Source: Paenacidovorax monticola (GTDB lineage: Bacteria > Pseudomonadota > Gammaproteobacteria > Burkholderiales > Burkholderiaceae_C). Taken from it: a DNA stretch of 64,000 bases. A program made the position numbers and the translations under genes. How positions within the stretch are numbered: position 1 is the first letter of the stretch; every line of letters begins with the position of its first letter. The DNA is taken from positions 4,464,001 to 4,528,000 of the forward strand of contig NZ_CP060790.1 of the NCBI RefSeq assembly GCF_014489595.1, read 5' to 3'. Positions 1 through 13,111 of the stretch are shown here, in pieces. Below the pieces are notes generated by a model, which made no database searches, was not told where the DNA came from, and saw only the letters and a program-made list of their open reading frames with translations.

Positions 1-2
1 CC

Positions 3-827
3 AAGCTCGGCGGCCTCAACGAGTACGGCCTGGCGAGCTACAAGACCACCAACGGCTTCGCGCAGCAGGAGATCGACTGGCTGCTGTCCATTGGCGGCAT
101 TTCGGTGCGCTGCAACCAGCGCCTGGGGCGCGACATCACCCTGGACGGCCTGCTGGCCACGCACGATGCGGTGTTCCTGGGCCTGGGCCTGGCGGGCGTG
201 AACGCCATCGGCATCGCCGAGCCGCAGGCCGCGGGGCTGCGCAATGCGGTGGACTTCATCGCAGAACTGCGCCAGGCCACGGACCTGTCCGCTGTGCCCG
301 TGGGGCGCCGCGTGGTCGTGATCGGCGGCGGCATGACGGCCGTGGACGCGGCCGTGCAGGCGCGCAAGCTCGGTGCCGAAGAGGTCGCCATCGTCTACCG
401 GCGCGGCGCTTCGGCCATGTCGGCCTCGGAGGTCGAGCAGCGCTGGGCGCAGACCCATGGCGTGACGATCCGCCACTGGGCCGCGCCCAAGGAGATCCTG
501 TGCGAAGGCGGCGAGGTGCGCGGCGTGCGCTTCGCGGCCACCGCGCCGCGCGAGGGCGGTGGCCTGGCCGAGACGGGCGAGCAGTTCGAGCTGGCCGCCG
601 ACATGGTGCTCAAGGCCATCGGCCAGACCTATGTGGCCGAGCCTGCGGGGGCCGCCATCGCGCTGCAGGGCGGGCGCATTGCGACCGATGCCGAGGGCCG
701 CACCAGCGTGGCGCGCGTATGGGCCGGCGGTGACTGCCGCGCGGGCGGGCGCGACCTCACGGTGGAGGCCGTAGAGCACGGCAAGGTGGCCGCGCGCTCC
801 ATCCATGCGGCGCTCGGCGGCGCCTGA
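3..827 (+). CDS. preT: NAD-dependent dihydropyrimidine dehydrogenase, FAD/NAD(P)H subunit PreT (5' end missing)
   Basis: The gene is cut by the left window edge; 274 residues up to the TGA stop are visible. PreT is the electron-input subunit of bacterial dihydropyrimidine dehydrogenase: it oxidises NADH through FAD and passes electrons to PreA, which reduces uracil and thymine. Near visible residue 104 there is a Rossmann dinucleotide motif (VVVIGGGMTAVDAA). The end has the usual FAD-fold signature (VWAGGDCRAGG followed by TVEAVEHGKVAA). The Fe-S N-terminal domain expected of the family lies outside the window. preA follows after 39 bases, with permease, hydantoinase and ureidopropionase genes behind it. 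The assignment rests on family pattern and context, since GltD-like proteins share this fold. Confidence 0.88.
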   Translation, partial: KLGGLNEYGLASYKTTNGFAQQEIDWLLSIGGISVRCNQRLGRDITLDGLLATHDAVFLGLGLAGVNAIGIAEPQAAGLRNAVDFIAELRQATDLSAVPVGRRVVVIGGGMTAVDAAVQARKLGAEEVAIVYRRGASAMSASEVEQRWAQTHGVTIRHWAAPKEILCEGGEVRGVRFAATAPREGGGLAETGEQFELAADMVLKAIGQTYVAEPAGAAIALQGGRIATDAEGRTSVARVWAGGDCRAGGRDLTVEAVEHGKVAARSIHAALGGA

Positions 828-866
828 CCCTCCATTCCTCCTTCATCGCAACCACGGGAGCAATCC

Positions 867-2186
867 ATGGCAGACCTGCGCAGCAATTTTCTTGGCATCC
901 ACAGCCCCAACCCATTCTGGCTGGCCTCGGCCCCGCCCACCGACAAGGAAGTCAACGTCACGCGCGCCTTCGAGGCGGGCTGGGGCGGCGTGGTGTGGAA
1001 GACCCTGGGCGAGGACCCACCCGTCGTCAACGTCAGCGGTCCGCGCTATGCGACGCTGATGTCGCAGGACCGGCGCGTGATTGGCCTGAACAACATCGAG
1101 CTCATCACCGACCGGCCGCTCGCGACCAACCTGGAGGAGATCGGGCGCGTGAAGCGCAACTGGCCCGACCGCGCGATGATCGTCTCGCTCATGGTGCCCT
1201 GCGTGGAGGAGAGCTGGAAGCGCATCCTGCCCATGGTGGAAGACACGGGCGCCGACGGCATCGAACTCAACTTCGGCTGCCCGCACGGCATGAGCGAGCG
1301 CGGCATGGGCGCGGCCGTGGGCCAGGTGCCGGAGTACATCCAGATGGTCACCGCATGGTGCAAGCACTACTCGCGCCTGCCCGTGATCGTGAAGCTCACG
1401 CCCAACATCACCGACGTGCGCCACCCCGCGCGTGCGGCCAGGGCGGGCGGGGCGGATGCGGTGTCGCTCATCAACACCATCAACTCGCTCATGGGCGTGG
1501 ACCTGGAGCGCATGGTGATGAACCCCAGCACCGACGGCTGGGGGTCGCACGGCGGCTACTGCGGTCCCGCCGTCAAGCCCATCGCGCAGAACATGGTGGC
1601 GGAAATCGCGCGCGACGCGCAGACCGCCGGCCTGCCCATCAGCGGCATTGGCGGCGTCACCACCTGGAAGGACGCGGCCGAGTACATCGCGCTGGGCTGT
1701 GGCACGGTGCAGGTGTGCACGGCGGCCATGGTCTACGGCTTCAAGATCGTGCAGGACCTGTGCGACGGCCTGTCCAACTTCATGGACGCGCAGGGCTACG
1801 CCACGATAGACGACTTCCGCGGCCGCGCCGTGCCCACGGTGAAGGACTGGAAGCAACTCAACCTCAACCACATCGAGAAGGCCGTCATCAACCAGGACGC
1901 CTGCATCCAGTGCGGCCGCTGCCATGTGGTGTGCGAGGACACCTCGCACCAGGCCATCACTTTCACCAAGGGCGAGGCCGGCCTGCGCCGCTTCGAGATC
2001 AACGAGGCCGAATGCGTGGGCTGCAATCTGTGCGTGTCGATCTGCCCCGTGCCCGAGTGCATCACCATGCGCGCGCTGCAGCCCGGCGAGGTCGATGCGC
2101 GCACGGGCCGCGTGGTCACGGGCGAGTACGCGAACTGGACCGCCCACCCCAACAACCCGCAGCGCCTGGTCGCGGTAGAGGCCTAG
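867..2186 (+). CDS. preA: NAD-dependent dihydropyrimidine dehydrogenase, FMN/ferredoxin subunit PreA
   Basis: 439 residues, the normal size. It catalyses the first step of reductive pyrimidine breakdown (uracil to dihydrouracil, thymine to dihydrothymine). Residues 1 to about 320 form a dihydroorotate-dehydrogenase-like FMN barrel with the loop NFGCPHGMSERGMGAAVGQ. From memory, mammalian DPD has a catalytic cysteine shortly before that GQ; here the position is not Cys, as I also recall for E. coli PreA. The C-terminal part carries two 4Fe-4S motifs, CIQCGRCHVVC and CVGCNLCVSICP, typical of a 2[4Fe-4S] ferredoxin domain. The start at ATG 867 is preceded by GGGAG. It forms an operon with preT upstream and the permease downstream. 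Confidence 0.93.
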   Translation: MADLRSNFLGIHSPNPFWLASAPPTDKEVNVTRAFEAGWGGVVWKTLGEDPPVVNVSGPRYATLMSQDRRVIGLNNIELITDRPLATNLEEIGRVKRNWPDRAMIVSLMVPCVEESWKRILPMVEDTGADGIELNFGCPHGMSERGMGAAVGQVPEYIQMVTAWCKHYSRLPVIVKLTPNITDVRHPARAARAGGADAVSLINTINSLMGVDLERMVMNPSTDGWGSHGGYCGPAVKPIAQNMVAEIARDAQTAGLPISGIGGVTTWKDAAEYIALGCGTVQVCTAAMVYGFKIVQDLCDGLSNFMDAQGYATIDDFRGRAVPTVKDWKQLNLNHIEKAVINQDACIQCGRCHVVCEDTSHQAITFTKGEAGLRRFEINEAECVGCNLCVSICPVPECITMRALQPGEVDARTGRVVTGEYANWTAHPNNPQRLVAVEA

Positions 2187-2249
2187 ACCGGCCTGCCGCT
2201 TTCGCCCTGGACCCTTGCATCCCCATACCCCTTGAATGAGGAGTTGCCC

Positions 2250-6528
<4,279 letters not shown>

Positions 6529-6570
6529 CGAGGGAGGGCGCGCAGCGCCTCAGGGGGGTGTCACTCCAGC

Positions 6571-7539
6571 TCAATCCATCGTGAGCTTCTGCCTGGTGAC
6601 CACGTCCTTGTAGACGGCCAGTTCTTCCTGCATCTGCTTGGCGAAGGCCTCGGGCGTATCGGCCATGATGATGGAGCCGGTTTCCTCGATGCGCTTGCGG
6701 ATGGCGGGGTCCTGCAGCACCTTGCGCGTGGCGGCGTTGATCTTGTCCACGATGTCCTTGGGCAGGCCCTTGGGGCCCACGAGGCCGTAGTAGGCCATGC
6801 GGTTCACGGGCTCCAGGCCCACTTCCTTGAAGGTGGGCACGTCGGGCAGTGCGGGCACGCGGTGCGGCGCGGCCACGACCAGGGCCGTGAGGCGCTTTTC
6901 CTTGATGAAGGGCAGGGCCGAGGGCAGGTTGTCGAAGATCAGCGGCACCTGGCCGGCCACGGCGTCGTTGAGCGCGGGGCCCGATCCGCGGTAGGGCACA
7001 TGCACGATGTCGGTGTGGGTGGAGAGCTTGAACATCTCCATCATCAGGTGCGTGATGCTGCCGTTGCCGGGCGAGGCATAGGAGTACTTGCCGGGCTCTT
7101 TCTTCGCGGCCGCGAGGAAGCCCTTGTAGTCCTGGAAGGCGAGCTTGGGGTAGGCCGCGATCACGTTGGGCGTGGCGGCCATGTTGATGATGGGCGTGAA
7201 GTCGGCCGCGACGTTGTACGGAATCTTGGGGTTGATGGCCGGATTGGTGGCCGTGGTGGACACGGTGGCCACGCCCAGGTTGTAGCCATCGGGCACGGCG
7301 CGCGACGTCTCGGCCGCGCCGATGCTGCCGCCGCCGCCGCCCTTGTTCTCCACCACGACGGGCTGGCCCAGCTCGCGGCCCAGCGGGTCGGCCACGATGC
7401 GCGCGATCAGATCGGTGGTGCCGCCGGCCGCGAAGGGCACGAGCAGGCGGATGGGCTTGTGGGGGTAGCCGGACTGCGCGTGGACGGCGGTGGCGCAAAC
7501 GGCCAGCACGCCCAGGGTCAGGACACTGCGACGGAACAT
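6571..7539 (-). CDS. Bug/TctC-family periplasmic solute receptor
   Basis: 322 residues beginning MFRRSVLTLGVLAVCATAVHAQ, a clear signal peptide. Residues that follow (KPIRLLVPFAAGGTTDLIAR) are the Bug receptor signature. Such proteins bind carboxylates for tripartite tricarboxylate transporters, and many are orphans without a linked membrane pair, as here. A more upstream start would add 26 non-signal residues and was rejected. It lies 84 bases downstream of the CoA-transferase gene on the same strand. Glutarate or a related dicarboxylate is therefore a reasonable ligand guess. It is convergent with the pyrimidine operon. Confidence 0.9.
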   Translation of the reverse strand: MFRRSVLTLGVLAVCATAVHAQSGYPHKPIRLLVPFAAGGTTDLIARIVADPLGRELGQPVVVENKGGGGGSIGAAETSRAVPDGYNLGVATVSTTATNPAINPKIPYNVAADFTPIINMAATPNVIAAYPKLAFQDYKGFLAAAKKEPGKYSYASPGNGSITHLMMEMFKLSTHTDIVHVPYRGSGPALNDAVAGQVPLIFDNLPSALPFIKEKRLTALVVAAPHRVPALPDVPTFKEVGLEPVNRMAYYGLVGPKGLPKDIVDKINAATRKVLQDPAIRKRIEETGSIIMADTPEAFAKQMQEELAVYKDVVTRQKLTMD

Positions 7540-7623
7540 GCTTTTATCTCCTGTTGTTGATGTGTGAAAGCAATGGGTTGCCAGGGGGCGAAAAAAGAAG
7601 GCGCCACGTGGGCGCACGGACGG

Positions 7624-8871
7624 CTACACGGCCTTGCGCTCGCGCAGGGCCGCGATGGCGCCGTTGTCCAGGCCCAGCCCGCGCAGCACCTCGTCAGTGT
7701 GCTGGCCCAGCGCTGGCGGTGCGTTGCGGTAGATCACGGGCGTGCCCGACAGGCGCATGGGGCTGGCCACGCCCGCCACGGTGGCGATGCCGTCGCCGGC
7801 ATCGCGCGGGAGTTCCACGCGCAGGCCGCGTGCGCGCACCTGCGGGTCGTCGAAGGCCTGGGCCACGGTGTTGATGGGGCCGCAGGGCACGGCCTTGTCC
7901 TCCAGCAGCGCGATCCACGCGGCCGTGGTGCGCCCGCGCATCACGGGCTCCATGAGCGCGAGCAGGTCCGCGCGGTGCTGCACGCGCGCCGTGTTGGTGG
8001 CGAAGCGCGCATCCTGCGCCCAGCCGGGCTGCCCGATGGCCGCGCAGAAGCGCGCGAACTGCCCGTCGTTGCCAATGGCCAGCAGCACGTTGCCGTCGCT
8101 GGTGGCGAAGTCCTGGTAGGGCGCGAGGCTGGGGTGGATGTTGCCCGCGCGGCCCGGCGCCTGGCCCGTGGCGAGGTAGCCCGCGGCCTGGTTGGCGAGC
8201 ACGGCCATGCCCACGTCGAGCAGCGCCATGTCGATGTACTGGCCTTCGCCCGTGGCGTGGCGCGCGTTGAGCGCGGCCAGGATGGCGTTGCTCGCGTACA
8301 GGCCCGTGAACACGTCGACCACGGCCACGCCCACCTTGAGCGGGCCGCCGCCGGGCGTGCCGTCGGCGTGGCCCGTGATGCTCATGAGGCCGCACATGGC
8401 CTGCACCATGAGGTCGTAGCCTGCGCGCTCGGCGTAGGGGCCGTCCTGGCCGAAGCCGGTGATGGAGCAGTAGATCAGGCGCGGGTTGAGCGCCTTGAGG
8501 CTGCCGTAGTCGAGGCCGTACTGCGCCAGCCCCCCGACCTTGAAGTTCTCCACCACCACGTCGGCCTCCTGCGCCATGCGGCGCAGCAGGGCCTGGCCCT
8601 CGGGGTGGGCCATGTCCACGGTGATGGAGCGCTTGTTGCGGTTGCAGGCCGTGAAGTAGCTGGCCTCGCGCGTGTCGTGGCCCGCGGCGTCCTTCAGGAA
8701 GGGCGGCCCCCAGTGGCGCGTGTCGTCGCCCGCCACCGGGCGTTCCACCTTGACGACGTCCGCGCCCAGGTCGGCCAGCATCTGGGTGCACCAGGGGCCG
8801 GCGAGCACGCGCGAGAGGTCGAGCACCTTGATGCCGGCCAAGGCGCCGGTGTTGGAGGCGGGAGTGGTCAT
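7624..8871 (-). CDS. Class III (CaiB/BaiF) CoA-transferase, probably succinyl-CoA:glutarate CoA-transferase
   Basis: 415 residues, starting MTTPASNTGALAGIKVLDLS. The family moves CoA between carboxylic acids through an aspartyl-CoA intermediate. The catalytic Asp is in the segment ITGFGQDGPYAERAGYDLMV, and the RVLAGPWCTQMLADLGADV start is typical. It sits directly downstream of glutaryl-CoA dehydrogenase and a divergent LysR gene. From memory, that arrangement matches gcdR-gcdH-gcdG clusters of proteobacteria, in which this enzyme activates glutarate to glutaryl-CoA. The substrate is inferred from context. Confidence 0.88.
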   Translation of the reverse strand: MTTPASNTGALAGIKVLDLSRVLAGPWCTQMLADLGADVVKVERPVAGDDTRHWGPPFLKDAAGHDTREASYFTACNRNKRSITVDMAHPEGQALLRRMAQEADVVVENFKVGGLAQYGLDYGSLKALNPRLIYCSITGFGQDGPYAERAGYDLMVQAMCGLMSITGHADGTPGGGPLKVGVAVVDVFTGLYASNAILAALNARHATGEGQYIDMALLDVGMAVLANQAAGYLATGQAPGRAGNIHPSLAPYQDFATSDGNVLLAIGNDGQFARFCAAIGQPGWAQDARFATNTARVQHRADLLALMEPVMRGRTTAAWIALLEDKAVPCGPINTVAQAFDDPQVRARGLRVELPRDAGDGIATVAGVASPMRLSGTPVIYRNAPPALGQHTDEVLRGLGLDNGAIAALRERKAV

Positions 8872-8877
8872 GGTGTT

Positions 8878-8935
8878 TGCTATGAATTAAGTAGCTCCCT
8901 GCGCTTGATGCACAAACGCAGGGAGCCAAAAGCCG
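8878..8935 (-). repeat. Palindromic repeat copy 1 (variable stem plus AGCTAY-N10-AGC tail)
   Basis: Perfect 10-bp inverted repeat, GCTCCCTGCG at 8894-8903 and CGCAGGGAGC at 8917-8926, with a 13-base loop. Read on the minus strand, the second arm runs into an 18-base tail of the form AGCTAC-N10-AGC that ends ATAGC. The same tail geometry occurs at 24709, 53486 and in hemD. It lies between glutaryl-CoA dehydrogenase and the CoA-transferase. It may reduce read-through between them, but there is no strong U run. Confidence 0.7.
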
Positions 8936-9045
8936 TCAAGACTGATCGATGGGTCGCTGTCCACGCCGGCGGTGCCCAGCCCGCCGGCTTCGTCCCCTTC
9001 CCGCAGGAGACGGGGGAAACGGTGCAGCCGCTCGGGGGATGCCTC

Positions 9046-10242
9046 TCAGTTCGCGAACGCGGCGATGCCGGTTTGCGCGCGGCCCAGGATCAGGGCGTGC
9101 ACGTCGTGCGTGCCCTCGTAGGTGTTCACCACCTCGAGGTTCACGAGGTGGCGCGCCACGCCGAACTCGTCGCTGATGCCGTTGCCGCCCATCATGTCGC
9201 GTGCCAGGCGGGCGATGTCGAGCGCCTTGCCGCAGTTGTTGCGCTTGATCAGCGAGGTGATCTCGACCACGTTCTGGTGCTCGTCCTTCATGCGGCCCAC
9301 GCGCAGTGCGGCCTGCAGGCCCAGCGTGATCTCGGTCTGCATGTCGGCCAGCTTCTTCTGCACGAGCTGGTTGGCTGCCAGCGGGCGGCCGAACTGCTTG
9401 CGGTCCAGCGTGTACTGGCGCGCCGTGTGCCAGCAGAATTCGGCCGCACCCATGGCGCCCCAGGCGATGCCGAAGCGCGCGCTGTTGAGGCAGGTGAAGG
9501 GGCCCTTGAGGCCTTGCACCTCGGGGAAGGCGTTCTCTTCGGGAACGAACACGTCGTCCATCACGATCTCGCCCGTGATCGACGCGCGCAGGCCCACCTT
9601 GCCGTGGATGGCGGGAGCAGAGAGGCCCTTCATGCCCTTCTCGAGCACGAAGCCACGGATCGGGCCCACGGCGCCGCCTTCGGACACTTCCTTGGCCCAG
9701 ACCACGAACACGTCGGCCACGGGGCTGTTGGTGATCCACATCTTGTTGCCCTTGAGGCGGTAGCCGCCGTCCACCTTGTAGGCGCGCGTGGCCATGCTGC
9801 CGGGGTCGGAGCCATGGTCGGGCTCGGTCAGGCCGAAGCAGCCGATGAATTCACCGCTGGCCAGCTTGGGCAGGTATTTCTGCTTCTGAGCCTCGGTGCC
9901 GAACTCGTTGATCGGCACCATCACCAGCGAAGACTGCACGGAGGCCATGGAGCGGTAGCCCGAGTCCACGCGCTCGATCTCGCGCGCCACCAGGCCGTAG
10001 CTCACGTAGTTGAGGCCGGCGCCGCCGTACTCGGTGGGGATGGTGGGGCCCAGCAGGCCCAGTTCGCCCATCTCGCGGAAGATGCTCACGTCGGTCTTCT
10101 CGTGGCGGAACATCTCCAGCACGCGCGGGGCCAGCTTGTCCTGGCAATAGGCCGCGGCCGCGTCGCGGATGGCGCGCTCGTCTTCGGTGAGCTGCTGGTC
10201 CAGCAGAAAGGGGTCGTTCCATTGGAAGGCGGTGCGGGCCAT
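9046..10242 (-). CDS. gcdH: Glutaryl-CoA dehydrogenase
   Basis: 398 residues from ATG 10242, which has GGAG just upstream; an in-frame extension of 44 residues looks non-coding. It is an FAD acyl-CoA dehydrogenase that oxidises and decarboxylates glutaryl-CoA to crotonyl-CoA in lysine, tryptophan and glutarate breakdown. The C-terminal segment [18 protein letters not shown] is the glutaryl-CoA dehydrogenase signature and contains the catalytic Glu. The usual ACAD signatures ([31 protein letters not shown]) are present. It is first in a minus-strand group with CoA-transferase and Bug receptor, divergent from the LysR gene. Confidence 0.94.
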   Translation of the reverse strand: MARTAFQWNDPFLLDQQLTEDERAIRDAAAAYCQDKLAPRVLEMFRHEKTDVSIFREMGELGLLGPTIPTEYGGAGLNYVSYGLVAREIERVDSGYRSMASVQSSLVMVPINEFGTEAQKQKYLPKLASGEFIGCFGLTEPDHGSDPGSMATRAYKVDGGYRLKGNKMWITNSPVADVFVVWAKEVSEGGAVGPIRGFVLEKGMKGLSAPAIHGKVGLRASITGEIVMDDVFVPEENAFPEVQGLKGPFTCLNSARFGIAWGAMGAAEFCWHTARQYTLDRKQFGRPLAANQLVQKKLADMQTEITLGLQAALRVGRMKDEHQNVVEITSLIKRNNCGKALDIARLARDMMGGNGISDEFGVARHLVNLEVVNTYEGTHDVHALILGRAQTGIAAFAN

Positions 10243-10374
10243 GGTGTCTCCAGTGCGAAAAGGCGTTGAATGGGTGTCGGGGGAGGGCTCAATCCATGCG
10301 TTGACGGCATGCAACTGGGCGATGAATGGATCGTATGACAGTGGCTGCAATGGAGGCAAGCGAGTAGTTTTCAT

Positions 10375-10392
10375 CCAGAAATGCGTTTTTGG
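10375..10392. promoter_or_regulatory. Candidate LysR-type operator between gcdH and the LysR gene
   Basis: An imperfect inverted repeat CCAGAAA-TGCG-TTTTTGG lies in the 173-base divergent intergenic region, 24 bases before the LysR start. The position and 18-bp size fit a LysR recognition site that could serve both promoters. No binding data; inference from symmetry and location only. Confidence 0.4.
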
Positions 10393-10415
10393 AATGTATG
10401 GGGTAGAGTGCGTCC

Positions 10416-11369
10416 ATGCGTCGCCATCTGCCGTCCACCCAGGCCCTGGCCTGTTTCGAAGCCGCCGCCCGGCACGAGAGCTACACGCGCGCCGCGCAGG
10501 AGCTCGCGCTCACGCAAAGCGCGGTGTCGCGCCAGATCCTCGCGCTGGAGGACCAACTGGGCGTGCAGCTCTTTCGCCGCACACGCCACGGCGTGGTACT
10601 CACGCCCGCGGGGCGGCACTACGGGCGCCAGGTAGCGCGCTGGCTGCAGGGGCTGGAGCGCGACACGCTCGACGTCATGGCCCACCAGGGGCACGGCGGC
10701 GCCATCTCGCTCGCAGCGGTGGCCACCTTCGCCACGCGCTGGCTGATTCCGCGCCTGCCGATGCTGGCCGCGCGCCACCCCGAGATCGTGGTGCACATCG
10801 AGACGCAGACCCGTCCGTTCCTGTTCTCGGACACCACCTTCGATGCGGCGCTCTACGCGGGCACGCCCGAGCAGGTGGCCAACTGGCCCGGCGTGCAAGT
10901 GCAGTTGCTGATGCAGGAGGACGTGGTGCCCGTGTGCAGCCCGCGCCTGCTCGAGTCGGCCGCGCAGCAGTCGGGCATGCCGCGCGGCACGGGGCGCGCC
11001 CACCAGGGCCTGCCGCCGCAGGCGTTGGCGAGCCTGCCGCTGCTGCAGCAGAGCACCCGGCCCTATGGCTGGCAGCAATGGTTCGATGCCATGGGCGTGC
11101 CAGACGTGCCGCGTGCCCTCGATGGCCCGCGCTACGAGCTGTTCTCGATGACGGCGGCAGCGGCCGCGCACGGTCTGGGCGTGGCGCTGATGCCGCCCAT
11201 GCTCATCGAGGCCGAGATCGCGCGCGGCGACCTCGTCGTGGCCTGCGCCCGGCCGCTGCGCGGCGAGCGCGGCTACTACCTCATCAGCCCCGCGCAGCCC
11301 CAGCCGCCGGTGCTGGCGGCGTTTGCGCAATGGCTGCAGGAGATGGCGGGCGCGGGGCCGGTCGCATAG
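10416..11369 (+). CDS. LysR-family transcriptional regulator, probable regulator of the glutarate genes
   Basis: 317 residues. The N-terminal winged helix-turn-helix is clear ([20 protein letters not shown] followed by [20 protein letters not shown]). It is followed by a periplasmic-binding-protein-like effector domain with a segment like those of the GcvA/GcdR branch ([20 protein letters not shown]). The gene is divergent from gcdH with a palindromic candidate site between them. By analogy with GcdR it should activate gcdH and the CoA-transferase gene in response to glutarate or its CoA ester. The effector is inferred. Confidence 0.87.
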   Translation: MRRHLPSTQALACFEAAARHESYTRAAQELALTQSAVSRQILALEDQLGVQLFRRTRHGVVLTPAGRHYGRQVARWLQGLERDTLDVMAHQGHGGAISLAAVATFATRWLIPRLPMLAARHPEIVVHIETQTRPFLFSDTTFDAALYAGTPEQVANWPGVQVQLLMQEDVVPVCSPRLLESAAQQSGMPRGTGRAHQGLPPQALASLPLLQQSTRPYGWQQWFDAMGVPDVPRALDGPRYELFSMTAAAAAHGLGVALMPPMLIEAEIARGDLVVACARPLRGERGYYLISPAQPQPPVLAAFAQWLQEMAGAGPVA

Positions 11370-11381
11370 CCTCGCGGGTTC

Positions 11382-12104
11382 CTACAGCCACCGCATGGCC
11401 GCCACGCACAGCGGCACCAGCACCGCCGTGGCCACGCCATTGAGTCCCATGGCGAGCGCCGCGAACGCGCCGGCCGTGGGGTGCACCTGCAGCTCGCGTG
11501 CCGTGCCGATGGCGTGGGCCGTGAGCCCGATCGCGAAGCCGCGCACCGCAGGGTCCTGCACGCGCAGCAGGCGCAGCAGCGGCGCCGCGAGCACCGCGCC
11601 CGCGATGCCCGTGACGGCCACGGCCACGGCCGCGAGCGAGGGCAGGCCGCCCATGCGCTCGGCCACGGGCAGGGCGATGGGCATGGTGGCGGACTTGGGC
11701 GCGAGCGACATCAGGGTCTCGCGCGTGCCGCCCAGTGCCCAGGCCAGAAGCAGGGCCGAGACGATGGCCACCGTGCAGCCCACGAGCAGGGCCACGCTGA
11801 GCGGGCGCCAGAGCTGGCGGATGCGCCCGCGCTGCGCGAACAGGGGCACGGCCAGGGCTACCGTGGCGGGGCCGATCAGAAAGCTCAGCAGCCCCACGCC
11901 CTCGCGGTAGGTGGCATAGGGCGTGCCCGTGAGCAGCAGCACCGCCACGACGAGCGCCGTGGCTGTGAGCGGGGGAATCAGCAGCGGGTGCGCGCCGCTG
12001 CGCCGGTACAGCGCCAGCGTGAGCACGTAGGCCAGCATGGTCAGCACCAGCCAGGGCAGGGGCGAGGCAACCAGCCAGGCGGCAAGGGCGGGCAGGGCGT
12101 CCAT
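11382..12104 (-). CDS. lrgB: LrgB/CidB-family inner-membrane protein
   Basis: 240 residues, strongly hydrophobic throughout with several membrane segments. Conserved LrgB features include SFLIGPATVALAVPLF, SLAPKSATMPIALPVAER and GTARELQVHPTAGAFAALAM. LrgB works with the holin-like LrgA; in Gram-positive bacteria the pair affects murein hydrolase activity and pyruvate or small-molecule export. The role in betaproteobacteria is not established. Its start overlaps the lrgA stop by one base (TGATG), indicating coupled translation. Confidence 0.9.
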   Translation of the reverse strand: MDALPALAAWLVASPLPWLVLTMLAYVLTLALYRRSGAHPLLIPPLTATALVVAVLLLTGTPYATYREGVGLLSFLIGPATVALAVPLFAQRGRIRQLWRPLSVALLVGCTVAIVSALLLAWALGGTRETLMSLAPKSATMPIALPVAERMGGLPSLAAVAVAVTGIAGAVLAAPLLRLLRVQDPAVRGFAIGLTAHAIGTARELQVHPTAGAFAALAMGLNGVATAVLVPLCVAAMRWL

Positions 12105-12475
12105 CAGGCACGCTCCTCATCGGCGGGGCGCGCTTCTGCGGTATCGCGCAGCAGCCGGCGCAGGGTCCACGCCGTCACGGCCAGCGTGATGGCCGCGCCC
12201 GCGATGCCCGCCACGAGGAAGGGCAGCCACTCGCGCGCGATGCGGTCGAAGTGCAGCATCACGCCCGCGATGGCCGGGATGAACAGCAGCATCATGTTCT
12301 GCAGCAGGCCGCCCGCCGTGCGCTCCAGCGCCTCGGGCACGCGGCCGTAGGCGAGCAGGGCGGCGAGCAGCAGCAGCATGCCGGCCAGCGCGCCGGGCAG
12401 CGGCAGGCTCAGCCATTGGACGAGGAGTTCTCCGAGGAGCTGGAAGGCAAAGAGCGCGGTGAGGGCGTAGAGCAT
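12104..12475 (-). CDS. lrgA: CidA/LrgA-family holin-like protein
   Basis: 123 residues from ATG 12475, with four predicted membrane segments and a charged arginine-rich tail. The segment LPGALAGMLLLLAALLAYGR and the following LLFIPAIAGVM are typical of LrgA/CidA. A long upstream extension in frame (about 157 residues) has no membrane or conserved character and is not part of the gene. It is translationally coupled to lrgB. Confidence 0.88.
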   Translation of the reverse strand: MLYALTALFAFQLLGELLVQWLSLPLPGALAGMLLLLAALLAYGRVPEALERTAGGLLQNMMLLFIPAIAGVMLHFDRIAREWLPFLVAGIAGAAITLAVTAWTLRRLLRDTAEARPADEERA

Positions 12476-12658
12476 TGGATGGGATGGCGGCCCGGAGCAC
12501 TGAACTTGGCGCGGCCGCAAGGCTCCAATCATCGCCCATCCCGCGTGAGCGCGCTGAGGGTGGACTCGCTTGCACTGGCTGCGCCGTCGGGCTAATCTGG
12601 TGCCGTACGAGACGCCCTGGGTTTTGTTGTTGGACTTGCATCCGAGGGAGCACAGACC

Positions 12659-12877
12659 ATGACCGCTACCTACCATGCCCCGCATTTCGATCCCACCGTG
12701 GACGAGATCGCCACCCTGAAGCAGCTGGAGATGGGCCAGGTGATCGACCTGCCCCACGCGCTCAAGGAGCACCTGTCGGGGCGCTTGTACGAACGTGGCT
12801 ACATCGCGAAGAATGCTTCGGGCGAGTTGGCCATCACCGCGAGCGGGCGGCAGCTGATCCGGCGGCAGGACAACTGA
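12659..12877 (+). CDS. Small protein of unknown function (72 residues)
   Basis: The product begins MTATYHAPHFDPTVDEIATL and is a soluble, mixed-charge protein. A segment near residues 39-68 (LSGRLYERGYIAKNASGELA followed by ITASGRQLIRRQ) looks like the recognition-helix and wing part of a small winged-helix fold. No signal peptide or metal-binding cysteines. GGGAG lies 14 to 10 bases before the ATG. It stands alone between divergent lrgA and gor. I do not recognise the family; DNA binding is only a guess. Confidence 0.6.
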   Translation: MTATYHAPHFDPTVDEIATLKQLEMGQVIDLPHALKEHLSGRLYERGYIAKNASGELAITASGRQLIRRQDN

Positions 12878-13111
12878 GTTCCTCATACCCCCGTGGCGCT
12901 GCCTGTTTTTGTGGCAGTGCAACAATCTTCCTGTGCTGGCGGGCACTTAGCCATGCCTTGCACGGGGTGGGCACGGGTTGTCCACAGTGTTTTCCAAAGC
13001 CGCTGTGGAAAGCCCGGCAGACCCGCCTCCAGGGCACCCATGGCATGGCGCCGGCAGCACGCATGGCATCCGCCGTGCGGCGCGTGCGTTGATTCCGGGG
13101 AACATGCATCG

